A DNA stretch of 64,000 bases from Perca fluviatilis (Eukaryota > Chordata > Actinopteri > Perciformes > Percidae). The notes beneath the pieces were generated by a model. That model had not been told where the DNA came from, searched no databases, and worked only from the letters and a program-made list of their open reading frames with translations. Every line of letters begins with the position of its first letter. Within the stretch, counting starts at the first letter, position 1. The translations under genes were made by a program, and so were the position numbers. The stretch spans positions 25,946,383-26,010,382 of the forward strand of contig NC_053119.1 of assembly GCF_010015445.1 (NCBI RefSeq), read 5' to 3'. Positions 1 to 20,576 of the stretch are shown in pieces.

Positions 1-45
<45 letters not shown>
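1..45. repeat. (AG)n microsatellite
   Basis: Uninterrupted AG dinucleotides from the first base, in an intron of brsk2. Confidence 0.97.
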
Positions 46-47
<2 letters not shown>

Positions 48-145
48 ACTCCTCACCAGCTCTCCATTTCTGGATGGATAAATAGATGGATGGGTTTTAA
101 GAAGGAAACAAAAAGGGTGGAAAGAAGACAAATGCTCTCCAGTAG

Positions 146-8561
<8,416 letters not shown>

Positions 8562-11100
8562 ACCAAAAGGCTACGTAGTCGTACCAGTGCTAAAACCCAT
8601 CCCAGTATCAGTATAAGCCAGTGGCACAGAGAGAGAATATCTGTACATAGCTAGATGTACATAATCATTTATGGACATTTTTTGTATAAAATGACTTTAT
8701 ATAGATAGAAATATATTAAGAAAATCAAAGTGATATTTTACAAACAGCATACTGCACTTACTGTACATGACAAACACACACCCCTGTCCTACCACTCACC
8801 TTTTCATTATCCCTCAGCGTCCACCATCATCATCCACCCCTCTACCCCAACCATCTAATCACCTGTGGCCCTTGCTCTGTTTTTTGCTTCCTTGCTGCTG
8901 TGTGATGACCTGACTTGTTTCTGATACCAGGAATTATCCAGAAAACCTATTAAGCCCCTACTCCTGCTCCCTGCTCCGTTCGCCTTCCCTCCACCACCCC
9001 TCCAAAACCCCCCCTCGAGAGAGACGGACATTTGTTGACGGAGGACTGCTTTTAGAGGTGCGCTGAAAAGGGGGGGTGGTTACCATGGAAACAGACCATT
9101 CATGCAGACTTCTACCTTCATCTCCCTCTACGCCCCTTCTCCACCTCTGGCAGCCATCAGTAGAAGTAGATGAAAATACCTTCAGTGTTCCCCCATCTTA
9201 GAAACACACAAACACACACACACACACACACACAACTAATCCATACAATGAAACGCACACTCCCCTCACTAACCGACCCCTTTCCTCTGAAGGAGCATTG
9301 CATCAATTGGATACAAGCATTTTACAAAGAGACACTACATACACAATATATTTACAATGCATACATGCACAGGTCCAGTATGCACAGAGAACTCTGGGAT
9401 GTTTTAACAAGAACATGAACAACAACAGCCGAAAGAAGACATGCAGAAACTGACTGATTCAGAGGAGGAGAGAAGGGGGAGGAGTTTTGTGAAAAGCCCA
9501 AACAGCCGACGCGGATGCTTGCTGGATTGTATTTGTTTGCTTTTTAATGTACTTTCTTTGTGAAGAACTGGGTTTAAAATACTAACTGACTTTATTACAC
9601 TTATACGATTGCTGCAAATGGACTGGAATTGTGATTTCAGAGAGGAGCTGGGTGTGAGCAGAACAGGGCACAGGGGAGATGATATGATAGCATGGGTTGG
9701 GGGAGGGAGGAGGGTAGGTATTTAAAATGAATGATCTATTCTGTTGTACAGACTGATATCATTTCGTATGTATAAAAAAATGAAATGTCTAGTTGTGACA
9801 CTATGTTTAGATACCATAGGGTCAGGTTGGTAAACCTGCGCCTGCCACATCCTGTTATTTTAAATTCTTCTGTGTGTTTTTGTTACATGATCAATTATGT
9901 CTTTGTTTGAATGACCTAATTATGATCCAAACATTCCTGTTTGTATTATCTTCAGCACTTTGTCTTTGGTTTTTCCATTTATACCTCTCTCTTAGTCTCA
10001 CTTACCAGCAGTAGGAGTAGAGGAACAAAAAAAAAAATGACGTGATAAATGCAATTGTGGATATTTTTGTATTTCTGTCCTTATTTATTCATGTTTGTTC
10101 ATCTCACTGTTTGATTTCCTAATTTATTATATCTTGGCTATTTATATGAACAAAGCTGTTAGGTCAGTTGAATGTTATTTATTACCCTTTTGTGTGTTTG
10201 TAAATGGGGCAACATTTGAAGAAAAGTGAACTTTTATTTCTTAAGTTTTGGTCTGCATTTAACAGAATTATGTGAACATCGACAAGTCACAAATTCTCTT
10301 TTCCCTGACCACTCTGAAGAGGGAAAGAGAACTTGTGGGAACTCTTGAAAAATATTATTTACCAGTAATTTAAGAATGTAGACTTAGCCTCTTTTTAGAG
10401 AGGGAATATGCTCTTCTATTGATATTTGTCAGTTTCATATTATTGTGTGTGTGTAGGCCAGGCCTGAGGAGAAGGACACCACAGATCCCAATCTATTTCT
10501 TCTCTTTGTAAATATACAGACAAACCATGGGGGTTGATTGTCTTCTCGACCATGCTGGGGATTCCTGCTCTATGCTTTTTAGCTTGTATTGCTGTGTGCA
10601 TGTCAAACATAAGCTTTTCTTTGCATGGCTTTAGTGTTCATGTTCCATGCCAAACTCACTCCTCTCAGCCTTCATTGATTCTCTCTCCACAAAACTACCT
10701 TTTAACGTTTTAAATTCCCTGTCTGCTTTTATTTCTGGCCTTTTTTTTATTATTCCCTCGCTCCCGCTTTCTCCTCCTCTTATCTTGTGCACAGTTTTTG
10801 AACGATGCTTTACTCTGTACCTCTCGCTGGAAGGCTTGGACGTCTGGGCTCTCTCTACCTGTTGGTAGAAGAGGCAAAGTGAGGGGATATCAGTACACAA
10901 ATGCAAAGCAATACCCTATCGTTCACCCTCCTTTCAGTTTTCTACAATGGGAAGCTAGCAGCATCAAGGACATCTGATGATTCTGAGGCCCAGAGTGGTC
11001 TTTTGACAGAGCAGGAACAAAACTGACTGATGTAATCCCCATATAAAATAACTGTGAGCATCTTCAGTGCTGAAACAAATAAACTCATTAAGTTATTGTG
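8562..11100 (+). other. brsk2: brsk2 3' untranslated region (probable)
   Basis: About 2.5 kb of non-coding sequence follows the stop with no further acceptor or frame. It includes a short (CA)n at about 9203-9234, purine-rich patches, and AT-rich stretches from 10050. It is inferred to be a long neuronal-type 3' UTR ending just after the polyadenylation signal at 11078; a Gypsy LTR begins 44 bases after that signal. Confidence 0.6.
11078..11083 (+). promoter_or_regulatory. brsk2: candidate polyadenylation signal of brsk2
   Basis: An AATAAA followed within 30 bases by a GT-rich stretch (about 11097-11123), a normal downstream element. It is the last such signal before the Gypsy element. Confidence 0.5.
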
Positions 11101-11126
11101 TGTTTGTTTTCCTTATTTGTGCCTGT

Positions 11127-11382
11127 TGTGACGGATCCTAGGCCTATTAAGTCCCTTTGGTTGCTGGGATCTGGGGATTGGCTAATGAGGACTGATGATT
11201 GACACCTGGAGCAACTGATTGCTCACCTGTCTATAAGTAGGAGTGCTTGGGCAGTCACTCTCCCTCCCTCCTCCAGGTTGCTTGGTTTGTTTGGATTTTG
11301 GGTTTAGTTATTTTTGCGTTCTAACTTTGATACATTTACAGACATCCATACATTACACACATTACTGATTAACTGATTTCAC
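11127..11382 (+). repeat. left LTR of the Gypsy element, 3' part missing
   Basis: Begins TGTGACGG and matches the right LTR up to the stretch ending ACATTACTGATTAA. Similarity then stops, so the later part of the LTR and any primer-binding site are lost. Confidence 0.85.
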
Positions 11383-11566
11383 TACTAAGCAGCTTTACAA
11401 AGCCTTCAGAAATAAAAGGAGCATAACCCAAGTCAATTTCTGAAGTATTCACCGGTTTAACCTGCATATGAAAAGGAGCCCACAGTCCTGCTACAACCCC
11501 AGCTGTAGATCTCTGAAGTGGCAACCAAACCTGCCGACTTGACATTGTAAACCTTACTTTTATCTT

Positions 11567-12626
11567 TTAGTAGAGGACACTCTTTTTTTTTTTTTCCAAT
11601 GACCAACCTGCAATAATTGCACACAGAAGAGTCACTTTTTCCTTTAGACTATCTATCCAAGTTTGGGGACACAAACCCCGCCTTAGAAACTGTTCATTGT
11701 ACCGCTCCCCAAATATACACTTGTGTGTTAACACATATTCATCGGCTAGCACTGCAGCCTCACCTGGACACTTAACCTTGTGTTCATTAACATAGGTTGT
11801 AACATAATTGGGCACAGACTGTTTAAACTGCTCTAGAACCACTAGATCACCCAAAGCCTCAAACGTAAAACCAGAAGAAGAGCACCAACGATTAAAATGC
11901 AATTTCAAATCCCTAGCAAACTCAACATGTGTTTGTTCACCAGACTTGACGCAGCCACGAAAGCGTTGGCGATAAGTCTCAGGAATGAGCTCATACGCCT
12001 GCAAGACCGCCGATTTCACCGTCCTGTACTCTTTACAGGCTTCAGAAGACTGCTGTGCTTTACCAGTAAAAATGCACTACAACAACAAAGTCCACTCCTC
12101 ATCATGCCAGTCTCTCAAATCTGCAATACGCTCAAACAAACGGAAGAAAATCTCTACATCACATTCACTAAACTTTGGCAACAACCTCAAATTGCTTGCC
12201 ACATCAAAACATGAACGAGGTGTTTCAAAACTTAAAACTGATACAGAAATGTTACCCTCTTTCAGCAATGCCAGTTTTTTAACTTCCAAATCAATTCTCA
12301 GTTGTTCCTTTCTGAATTTGATTTTCTCCAATTCCTGTTCATGTTCCATTTTCAAAGCAAACAATATTTTTTGTTCTTCAAATATTAACAGTAGTGGAAG
12401 TAGTTACACCACTCTTACCTCCCTCATCCCCCAACACTGTCTCTTCTGCCAAGTTGGCCATAATGACACACCTCAGGGCCTCCTTGGTGCGCTTGAGGTC
12501 CACATCAATAAAGTAATGCTGAGCAATCCTCTTCAGCTGCTCTTTAGTACATTGCTCCAGCAACTCAACAGATGGACCCTGAATGAAATTTTCAACAATA
12601 TTAGACATAACAAACAAATATAGCAA
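11567..12626 (-). pseudogene. decayed Gypsy gag with SCAN-like domain
   Basis: Three adjacent - strand frames, in order 12626-12378, 12364-12077 and 12019-11567, together make a gag. The N-terminal part has LLEQCTKEQLKRIAQHY; a charged helix follows (EHEQELEKIKFRKEQLR); then FDVASNLRLLPKFSECDVEI and LFERIADLRDW. The last frame has YELIPETYRQRFRGCVKSGE, THVEFARDLKLHFNRWC and ADEYVLTHK, the SCAN/capsid C-terminal-like module common in fish Gypsy gag. Frameshifts separate the frames, and no zinc knuckle or pol follows. Confidence 0.8.
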
Positions 12627-12990
12627 ACACGATACTCAATGTGAAGCAAACAAATCCTCCCAAAATAACATGGGCCCAAAAAGAAATATATATAAAATCA
12701 AACAAACTGGAGCCTCCTCATGCTAAACTAACTAGTACAATAAACTAGCTAACTAAACTCATTCCTAGTCTTTGGACAGGTACAGCCTATCATTTTCTTG
12801 TTTTATGAAATGTTCCAGTACTTCCTTAGATTTATGACCCCTGGGTTATGTAGATAATGCGCTGAGCTGAATGATGTTAGAGATGGTATTGACATGGTCG
12901 GTTGTTTAGTATAAGAATGTGATTTGTTGTATTTAACAGGGTTTGGTTTTTTTCAAGGTCGTGGTGGGACCTTGTTCATGAGGAGGAGGG

Positions 12991-13318
12991 TGTGACGGCT
13001 CCTAGGCCTATTAAGTCCCTTTGGTTGCTGGGATCTGGGGATTGGTTAATGAGGACTGATGATTGACACCTGGAGCAACTGATTGCTCACCTGTCTATAA
13101 GTAGGAGTGCTTGGGTGGTCACTCTCCCTCCCTCCTCCAGGTTGCTTGGTTTGTTTGGATTTTGGGTTTAGTTATTTTTGCGTTCTAACTTTGATTACAT
13201 TACACACATTACTGATTAAGTGAGTTCAAATTTATCTTTGTTACTTTAAATAAATTTGATTTAACTGAACAAACTTGTGCTCCCCCTTTTTGTCATACCT
13301 TTGACCCAGGTCGTGACA
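12991..13318 (+). repeat. right LTR of the Gypsy element, complete
   Basis: 328 bases from TGTGACGG to CGTGACA, preceded by AGGAGGAGGG and followed by the CTGT duplication. It contains TATAAGTAGGAG and, further on, AATAAA. Confidence 0.88.
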
Positions 13319-13394
13319 CTGTACATGTATAAGTGTGGCCCTGAGGTAAATATCTATAGTGTTGTAAAACCATATGAGCAGGGTTTTCTCAACA

Positions 13395-14168
13395 ATCAAA
13401 TATGACTTTTTTCGATATATTATACAATGACTTTTTTGGACATACTATACTATGTTCTGCTGCTCCAACTAGCACCAGCAAATAGGCACTGCAGACTGAC
13501 TCTTGGTTTGATTCCCAGTCCGGGCTGGAGCTTTTTGTGTGGAGTTTACCTGGGCTTCGAGACTTTAACATACTGTACTATGGCTTTTTTATGACTTTTT
13601 TCGACATACTTTGACTTTTTTTTCAAAATACTATAACTTTTTTTTTATATACTATGACTTTATCACTTTTTTCGACAAACCATACTATGACTTTTTAATG
13701 ACTATTTTCGACATACTATGACTTTTTTCTAAATACTATACTTTGACTTTTTTATCACTTTTTTGACATGCCATACTATGACTTTTAAACAACTTTTTTC
13801 GTCATACTATGACTTTTATATCACGCTTTTTTAACATACTATACTATGACTTTTTCGACATGCTATACCATGACTATTTCTTTTTTTGATATATGAACTA
13901 TGCTTTGGCTATTTTTGACATACTATACAATGGCTATTTGACATACTATAATGACTTTTTAGTTCACTTTTGTCAACATACTATTCTATGACTTTTTTCA
14001 ACATAATATACTGTGTTTCTTATATGACTTTTTTGACATACTATACTATGACTTTTTTATCATTTTTTTCAACTTATCCCTTTTTCGATATACCATATTA
14101 TGACTACTTTCAACATGCTATACGGTTTCTTTTTCATGACTTTTGTATCCCTTTTTTCAACATAGTAT
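13395..14168. repeat. AT-rich satellite-like array of degenerate CATACTATACTATGACTTTTT units (array 1)
   Basis: Units combine CATACTATACTATGACTTTTT with (ATCAC)TTTTTTCGA spacers; unit length varies around 35-45 bases. A non-repetitive piece at about 13455-13565 interrupts it and holds a B-box-like GGTTTGATTCCCAGTC followed by GTGTGGAGTTTACCTGGG, probably a SINE fragment. The array stops where the L2 element starts. Confidence 0.85.
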
Positions 14169-14765
14169 ACTAAACCGGATCATCTTCGCCTCTCTAACAG
14201 TTTCTCCCTACTCAGTGATACACCCGCTGAGAAGCCAATTCTGGTTATTGGGAGCTCTATACTGTGACGTGAAGCCGGCAGCCCCAGCGGCTGCGGTCAT
14301 ATGTGTCCCCGGGGCTAGAGCGGGCGACATAGAATCCCATCGAAAGCTGCTGGCTAAAAAGAACCGTAAATACAGTAAGATCATACTTCACGTAGGTGGT
14401 AATGGTCATAAATCGGAGATCACTAAAATTAATGTTGAGTCACTTTGTGCATACGCAAAGACAATGTCGGACTCTGTAGTGTTCTCTGGACCCCTGCCAA
14501 ACCTGACCAGCGATGAAATGTACAGCCGTACGTCATCCTTCCACCGCTGGTTGTCGGGGTGGTGCCCAGCTAATGATGTGGGCTATGTGAATAACTGGAG
14601 GGCGTTCTGGGGAAAGCCTGGTCTGATTAGGAGAGACGAATTCATCCCACCTGGGACGGACGCCGCTCTCATATCAAAAATCTGACTGAGTCTATTATCG
14701 GTCATAAACTATGACAACCCAAGTTTGATATTGGTAATCAGAGGTGCAGTGCTACGCGCCCCTCT

Positions 14766-16951
14766 GTGCTTCCGTTGCAGCAGTCGCCCACTCATAGTCT
14801 AATAAGCACGGTGTCTGTCCCCCGGCTCAGATCGGTTAAATCAAAGGTAAACAAAAGATGCGCTATACTTAACAACCTAATTAGAATTAAAATGACTGCA
14901 ACGATGGAACAAAATAGGAAAATTAGATGTGGACTATTAAATATTAGATCTCTGTCTTCTAAAGCACTATTGGTAAACGATTTGATATCAGATAATAAAA
15001 TTGATTTATTTTGTCTTACTGAAACCTGGCTGGGCCATGAAGAATATGTCAGTCTAAATGAAGCCACTCCTCCCAGTCATATACTCAAATTCCTGGAGGC
15101 TCAGGCCGAGGAGGGGGAGTTGCAGCCATCTTTGATTCAAGCCTGTTAATTAATCCTAAACCTAAACTAAATTATAACTCGTTTGAGAGTCTTATTCTTA
15201 ATCTTCAACATCCAAAATGGAAAACATTACAGCCAATTATATTCGTTGTTATTGACAGGGCTCCAGGTCCGTATTCTGAATTTTTATCTGAATTCTCAGA
15301 GTTTTTATCATGTTTAGTCCTTAAATCAGACAAAGTACTTATTGTAGGTGATTTTAATATCCATGTGGACGTTGACAAGGATAGCCTTAGCACTGCTTTC
15401 AACTCATTATTGGATTCAGTCGGTTTCAGTCAGAGTGTGCACAAGGCGACGCACTGTTTTAACCACACCCTTGACCTTGTGCTGGCATACGGTATTGAAA
15501 TTGAGGATTTAATAATATTTCCGCAGAATTCTGTATTATCAGATCATTCTTTAATTACTTTCGAATTCTTACTACCTGACTATACAAAATTAGATAAAAG
15601 CTTCTACACTAGATGCCTATCTGACAGTGCTATAGCTAAATTTAAGGAAGAGATTCCAACAGCATTTGACTCTTTGTCATGCCTTAACATAAAAGAGGAC
15701 CTTTATGTTAACCTATGTTATTTGAGAGGGACTGCCCTCTCAAATTGATACATTTGTAGACGGCGCTACGACCTGCCTACGGACGACTTTAGACTCCGTT
15801 GCTCCCCTCAAAATGAAGATGATTAAGCAAAGGAAACTAGCACCTTGGTATAACTCCCAAACTCGCAAACTAAAACAAATCTCGCGAAACATCGAAAGTA
15901 AATGGCGTTCCACCAAAGTGGAAGAATCTTGTTTGGATTGGCAAGAAAGTCTCAAAACCTATAGGAAGGCCCTAAGAAAGGCCAGATCAGACTATTACTC
16001 ATCACTAATAGAAGAAAATAAGAACAACCCAAGGTTTCTTTTCAGCACTGTAGCCAGGCTGACAGATAGTCACAGCTCTACTGAGCCATCTATTCCTCTA
16101 GCTCTGAGTAGTGATGACTTCATGAGCTTCTTTAATGATAAAATTAAAACAATTAGAGATAAAATCTATCACCTTTTGCACTCATCTTCTAACGGTTCAC
16201 CTTTAAACGCAGGAGTGCTAGAAAGAACGACTATTCCCGACATATACTTAGACTGTTTTTATCCTAAAGACCTTCAACAATTAATGTTAAAGATATCCTC
16301 AGCTAAGCCATCTACCTGTCTCTTAGACCCCATCCCAACGAGACTACTCAAAGAAGCGTTACCCGTGGTTAACACTTCATTACTAGATATGATCAATATG
16401 TCCTTATTAACAGGTTATGTACCGCAGTCATTTAAAATAGCTGTGATAAAACCTCTTCTGAAAAAACCCACCCTCGATCCTGAGGTCTTAGCAAACTATT
16501 GACCTATATCTAACCTTCCCTTTCTATCCAAGATCCTTGAGAAGGTAGTTGCTAATCAGTTATGTGATTTTCTACATAGCAATAGTTTATTTGATGACTT
16601 TCAATCAGGATTTAGAAAGAATCATAGCACAGAGACGGCACTGGTGAAAATTACTAACGACCTAACTGCTGCAGACAAAGGACTTGTCTCCATTCTTGTT
16701 TTACTAGATCTTAGTGCTGCATTTGACACTATTGACCATACCATCCTGTTACAGAGACTGGAATACTTAGTTGGCATTAAAGGAATCACACTAAGCTGGT
16801 TTAAGTCCTATTTCTCTGAGCGATCCCAATTTGTTAACATTAACGATAAACCCTCCAAGCACGCTAAAGTTAGCCATGGCGTTCCTCAAGGCTCAGTGCT
16901 TGGACCAATTCTATTTTCCTTATATATGCTTCCTCTAGGTAATATTATACC

Positions 16952-16986
<35 letters not shown>

Positions 16987-17854
16987 GAAACACTCAATTA
17001 ACTTTCACTGTTACGCAGACGACACCCAATTATATCTGTCAATTAAGCCAGACGAAAGTGGGCAGTTAGCTAAACTTCAAGCGTGTATTAAAGATAAAAA
17101 ATCCTGGATGACCCACAATTTCCTGATGTTAAACTCAAACAAAACTGAAGTTATTTTGATGGGACCAACGCACCTCCGAACTTCATTATCTAAAGATATA
17201 GCTACTCTGGATGGTATTGCCCTGGCCTCCAGCACTACTGTCAGAAATTTAGGAGTTATTTTTGATCAGGATATATCCTTCAACGCCCACTTAAAACAAA
17301 CCTCGAGAACAGCCTTTTTCCATCTTTGTAACATTGCCAAAATTAGGAATATCCTGTCTCAAAACGATGCTGAAAAACTAGTCCATGCATTCGTTACTTC
17401 TAGACTAGACTACTGCAATTCCTTACTATCAGGTTGCTCAAATAAGTCCCTTAAGACTCTCCAGCTGATCCAGAATGCTGCAGCACGTGTTCTGACGAGA
17501 ACTAAGAGAAGAGATCATATTTCTCCTGTATTGGCTTCTCTGCACTGGCTTCCTGTGAAATCTAGGATCGAATTTAAAATCCTCCTCCTGACCTACAAAG
17601 CTCTAAATGGTCAAGCACCATCATATCTAGAAGAGCTCCTAGTACCTTATTGTCCTAGTAGAGCACTACGCTCCCAGAATGCAGAGCTACTTGTGGTTCC
17701 TAGAGTCTCTAAAAGTAGACTGGGGGCCAGAACCTTCAGCTACCAGGCTCCGCTCCTGTGGAACCAGCTCCCACTTTGGGTTCGAGGGGCAGATACCGTC
17801 ACCACATTTAAGAGTAAACTGAAAACCCTCCTCTTTGATAAAGCTTATAGTTAG
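14766..17854 (+). pseudogene. L2 ORF2 pseudogene (endonuclease, reverse transcriptase)
   Basis: Readable in pieces 14766-15149, 15365-15748, 15813-16502, 16504-17069 and 17108-17854. Endonuclease motifs ETWL, GDFN and SDH are intact. The RT retains [10 protein letters not shown] and the catalytic YADD residues but in shifted frames. The stop at 16501 replaces the Arg of NYRPISNLPF, a change expected from CpG decay (CGA to TGA). The (TA)n at 16952-16979 lies between [10 protein letters not shown] and the YADD box and shifts the frame. Confidence 0.9.
16952..16979. repeat. (TA)n inside the L2 reverse transcriptase
   Basis: About 28 bases of TA dinucleotides within coding sequence of the dead LINE. 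Confidence 0.95.
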
Positions 17855-18588
17855 GGAGTGAGGAGTTGCAGCGTCCGCCTAACCCGGCCCACCTGCTTCT
17901 CTTCGTAGTCAGTAGTTTTATTTATTATATAATTAATAATATAGCGAGAGTAGAGGGAGGCAGGCCAGTACAGCCTGATCCGGTTGGGGAGAGTTCTAGC
18001 CCGACCAGGCACCTCTCTTTAACCTGCCTCTCTTAGTTAATCTCTTAGTTAATCTATTATAATTCTAGACTGCCGGGGAAGTTACTTCCTTCCTGTGACA
18101 CACTGAGCTGCTCTCTCATCTCTACTTGTTTCCTTTTGTATGCATCCTGTCCCAGAAATGCTTGTTACTAACCTAGCTCTGGGGAGTTTACTCCCAGGAG
18201 TCCTTATGTTTCTCCTTCGCAAAGCTATGCTCTGCGATTCTCTGCAATTCCTGGCCGCATCCTGCTGCATCCGCCGCATCCGACATGACATGAACTTCCA
18301 CGATGACCTTCGAAGTCACTGTTCCATTATCTTTATTGTGACTATTATGTGCCACTTTCATCACACCCTGAGTCTGGGTCTGCCGATTTTTCTTCCTAAA
18401 AGGGAGTTTTTCCTTGCCACTGTCGCACTGCCTTGCACTGCTAATGCTTGCTCTTGAGGGAATTACTGTAATTGTTGGGGTTTTGGAATTTATAGAGTGT
18501 GGTCTAGACCTACTCTATCTGTAAAGTGTCTCGAGATAACTCTGTTATGATTTGATACTATAAATAAAATTGAATTGAATTGAATTGA

Positions 18589-19227
18589 TTCTCTTTCTAC
18601 GTCCTGACTCAGCCTTACACTTACTTTGAAATTCAGTTTTGGAAATTGTTGTCTTTTAGGTCTCAGATGAGGGTTGTGTTTGCAGAAGTAGTGCAAGTCA
18701 AGCAAAACAATTTTTTATAGTAGTTTGAAACAGCAAAACTTGTTATAAAAGCAACAAAAAGTTCAATAAATGATTTTTCTTTTAAAGAAAAAAGAATCAC
18801 CAAAATAAAAATGTTTGCAACATCAATATCAATTAATAGTTTAAACAATGTTTGTATTGTGAGTTGCTATATGACAAAGTCTATAGTGCAGTTTTACTGA
18901 AAAACTCACTAGAGTCTAAATTAACTGCTCATAGAATGAAATCTCATATCAACCTGAATTGGTTTCAATATTATCTCAACCAATAAACTCAGATGAATTA
19001 AACAAAAATATGTTGTTTATTTTATTTTTTTTATATTTGGCTTGCAACACAAAGTAATACTAATTGCTGTCTGGTATTTCTAGGAATTGTTATGAATTAA
19101 AGGTTTTAGGCCTAGTATTAGTAGAACAAACCTAAGCACTGAGTGTTGCAGTCTATTTATCCAATTTGTTACCTGATATGGGAACATATCACATTATTAA
19201 ATTTATGACAAAAATGTGTATCAGAAT
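18589..19227. other. AT-rich intergenic sequence
   Basis: No gene or recognisable repeat is visible. Confidence 0.5.
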
Positions 19228-19383
19228 AATTTCTGTCAGGTCCATTAAGTCAAGAACAACGCAGACAATAAAAATACTTTAAGATATTTTATTGAATAAA
19301 TTACTAATTTAATTTGGCGGTATGGATCTGTTTAGAGGAGTCGCCTGACAGCAGCAGCAGCAGCATTAGGGGACGCTCACTAG
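19228..19383. repeat. direct repeat copy 1 (partner 19988-20160)
   Basis: Shares with copy 2 the opening AATTTCTGTCAG, TCCATTAAGTCAAGAACAAC, a TTTTATTGAATAAATTAC stretch, GGTATGG and a GACAGCAGCAGCAG...CATTAGGGGA end. The two copies are about 760 bases apart in the same orientation and could be LTRs of a small (TRIM-like) element, or a segmental duplicate. Confidence 0.75.
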
Positions 19384-19675
19384 GGCTTTGACTCCGAACT
19401 TCGTTATTCGAATATAATTTGAATATTTAAAAAAATGATATTCGAAAGCATACTGCTTGTGTTTAATGGTGGCAGTGTGTGTTTCTTCTGAAAACATCAT
19501 TGCCTGCCTAATGACATTGACTGATACATGCCCTCTGGTGGACAGAACATATACTTACCAATATAGGTCTTACTGAAGGCATTTAATGGTCCAAATATCA
19601 TTAATAAAATATTAAAATATTAATATTAATAAAGAAAAACTTTGATTATGATTTTTGGGCAAAAGTCAAAGCCCT
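19384..19675. mobile_element. MITE inserted at the end of direct repeat copy 1
   Basis: Ends TAGGGCTTTGACTCC and AAAGTCAAAGCCCT are inverted repeats. Flanks ACGCTCAC / AACCTCAC match at 6 of 8 bases, a worn hAT-like duplication. Copy 2 of the direct repeat reads GGCTCAAACAGTTTAA across the same point, acting as an empty site. Confidence 0.65.
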
Positions 19676-19987
19676 AACCTCACACAGTTTAAGACTGGGA
19701 GAGCTAAACTATTCCCCCTATGAACAGAGCGGCAACAATCACACGTATGTCACGTTATACACGACAAGGTGGAGCTGATGCGAGCAGCAAGCAGTTAGGA
19801 GCAAGCTAAAGCAGCTTTAAGTAGGGTGCCCTATTTGAGTGTAGCCATTTAGCAGCGAGGGGAGTTGACCAGCTGATGTGCTGATGCAGATCAGCTGCTG
19901 CAGCTCAGCTGACGTGACCATGCTGTTGGCCAATAGTGTTTAGCAGCGTCTTGACTACTTGGCCTGCCAGAACTGACGCTGATGCTC

Positions 19988-20180
19988 AATTTCTGTCAGA
20001 TCCATTAAGTCAAGAACAACGCAGACAATAAAAACGCGTTAAGAAATTTTATTGAATAAATTACGAATAACATTTGGTGGTATGGCTCCTTTTCCTTTCA
20101 TGAGCGCCATGAAAGAGCAGAGAGTCAGGGGACAGCAGCAGCAGCATTAGGGGAGGCTCAAACAGTTTAAAGGAACACAC
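19988..20180. repeat. direct repeat copy 2
   Basis: See the copy at 19228. This one is uninterrupted and continues through AACAGTTTAA into a different repeat at about 20168-20360 (GGAACACACCGACTTATTGG), which looks like half of a common percomorph MITE. Confidence 0.7.
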
Positions 20181-20576
20181 CGACTTATTGGGACTTTAGC
20201 TTATTCACTGTAACCCCCAGAGGTAGAAAAGTCGATACCCTTCTCATCTCTGTGTGTGTTGTAACTCTGTCTGACACCCCCAGCTAAGCCTAGCACAGAT
20301 CCTGGAGATAACTGGTTCCAACAAGCCTACTGCTCCGAATAAGTGACAAAATAACGCCAACCAGGGGCGATTCTAGGATCTGACCTTTGGGGGGGCTCAG
20401 CCCCTAATGAAAGGTTTCTTTTTTTTAAACCCTTAAATCATGACTTCTGGTGAGTTTTGGGGAAAGAAATAGACAGATTGAGACATGTAATTATGACAAA
20501 CTATCAACAGATTAAAGGCATCTGCTGTGAAAAAAAGATGGCAACTACAAAGCATGATTATTGCAGCACACATACC

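Larger units (their letters stand above)
11127..13318. mobile_element. Ty3/Gypsy LTR element, internally deleted, interior inverted relative to LTRs
   Basis: Two LTR copies in + orientation are flanked by the 4-bp duplication CTGT (11123-11126 and 13319-13322). A polypurine tract (about 12979-12990) sits just before the right LTR, and the LTR carries TATAAG and AATAAA on the + strand, so the element is read on +. The only coding matter is gag on the - strand (11567-12626). Pol (protease, RT, RNase H, integrase) is absent. Confidence 0.75.
14170..18588 (+). mobile_element. L2-clade LINE, 5'-truncated and inactive
   Basis: Order on +: esterase-like end of ORF1 (VPGARAGDIES, ILHVGGNGHKS, FSGPLPNLTSDEMYS, WCPANDVGYVNNWRAFWGKP; 14175-14685), endonuclease (LLNIRSLSSKALLVNDLI, CLTETWLG, VGDFNIHVD at about 15345-15372, SDHSLITFEF), reverse transcriptase ([47 protein letters not shown] at about 17010-17022, SWMTHNFLMLNSNKTEVILM), and the C-terminal region to TAG at 17852-17854. 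A 3' UTR ends in TTGAA repeats at about 18570-18588, as in L2. Broken by frameshifts, a TGA at 16501-16503 and a (TA)n tract. Confidence 0.92.

Noticed and set aside
11567..12626. Host SCAN-domain zinc-finger gene
   Set aside because: It is surrounded by Gypsy LTRs with a target duplication, has frameshifts and lacks zinc fingers.
13455..13565. tRNA gene inside array 1
   Set aside because: Only a B-box-like stretch and a GTGTGGAGTTT phrase are present, as in decayed fish SINEs.
14143..17854. Host gene with esterase and polymerase domains
   Set aside because: Order and motifs (SGNH-like, ETWL, GDFN, YADD, TTGAA tail) are those of an L2 LINE, and frames are broken.
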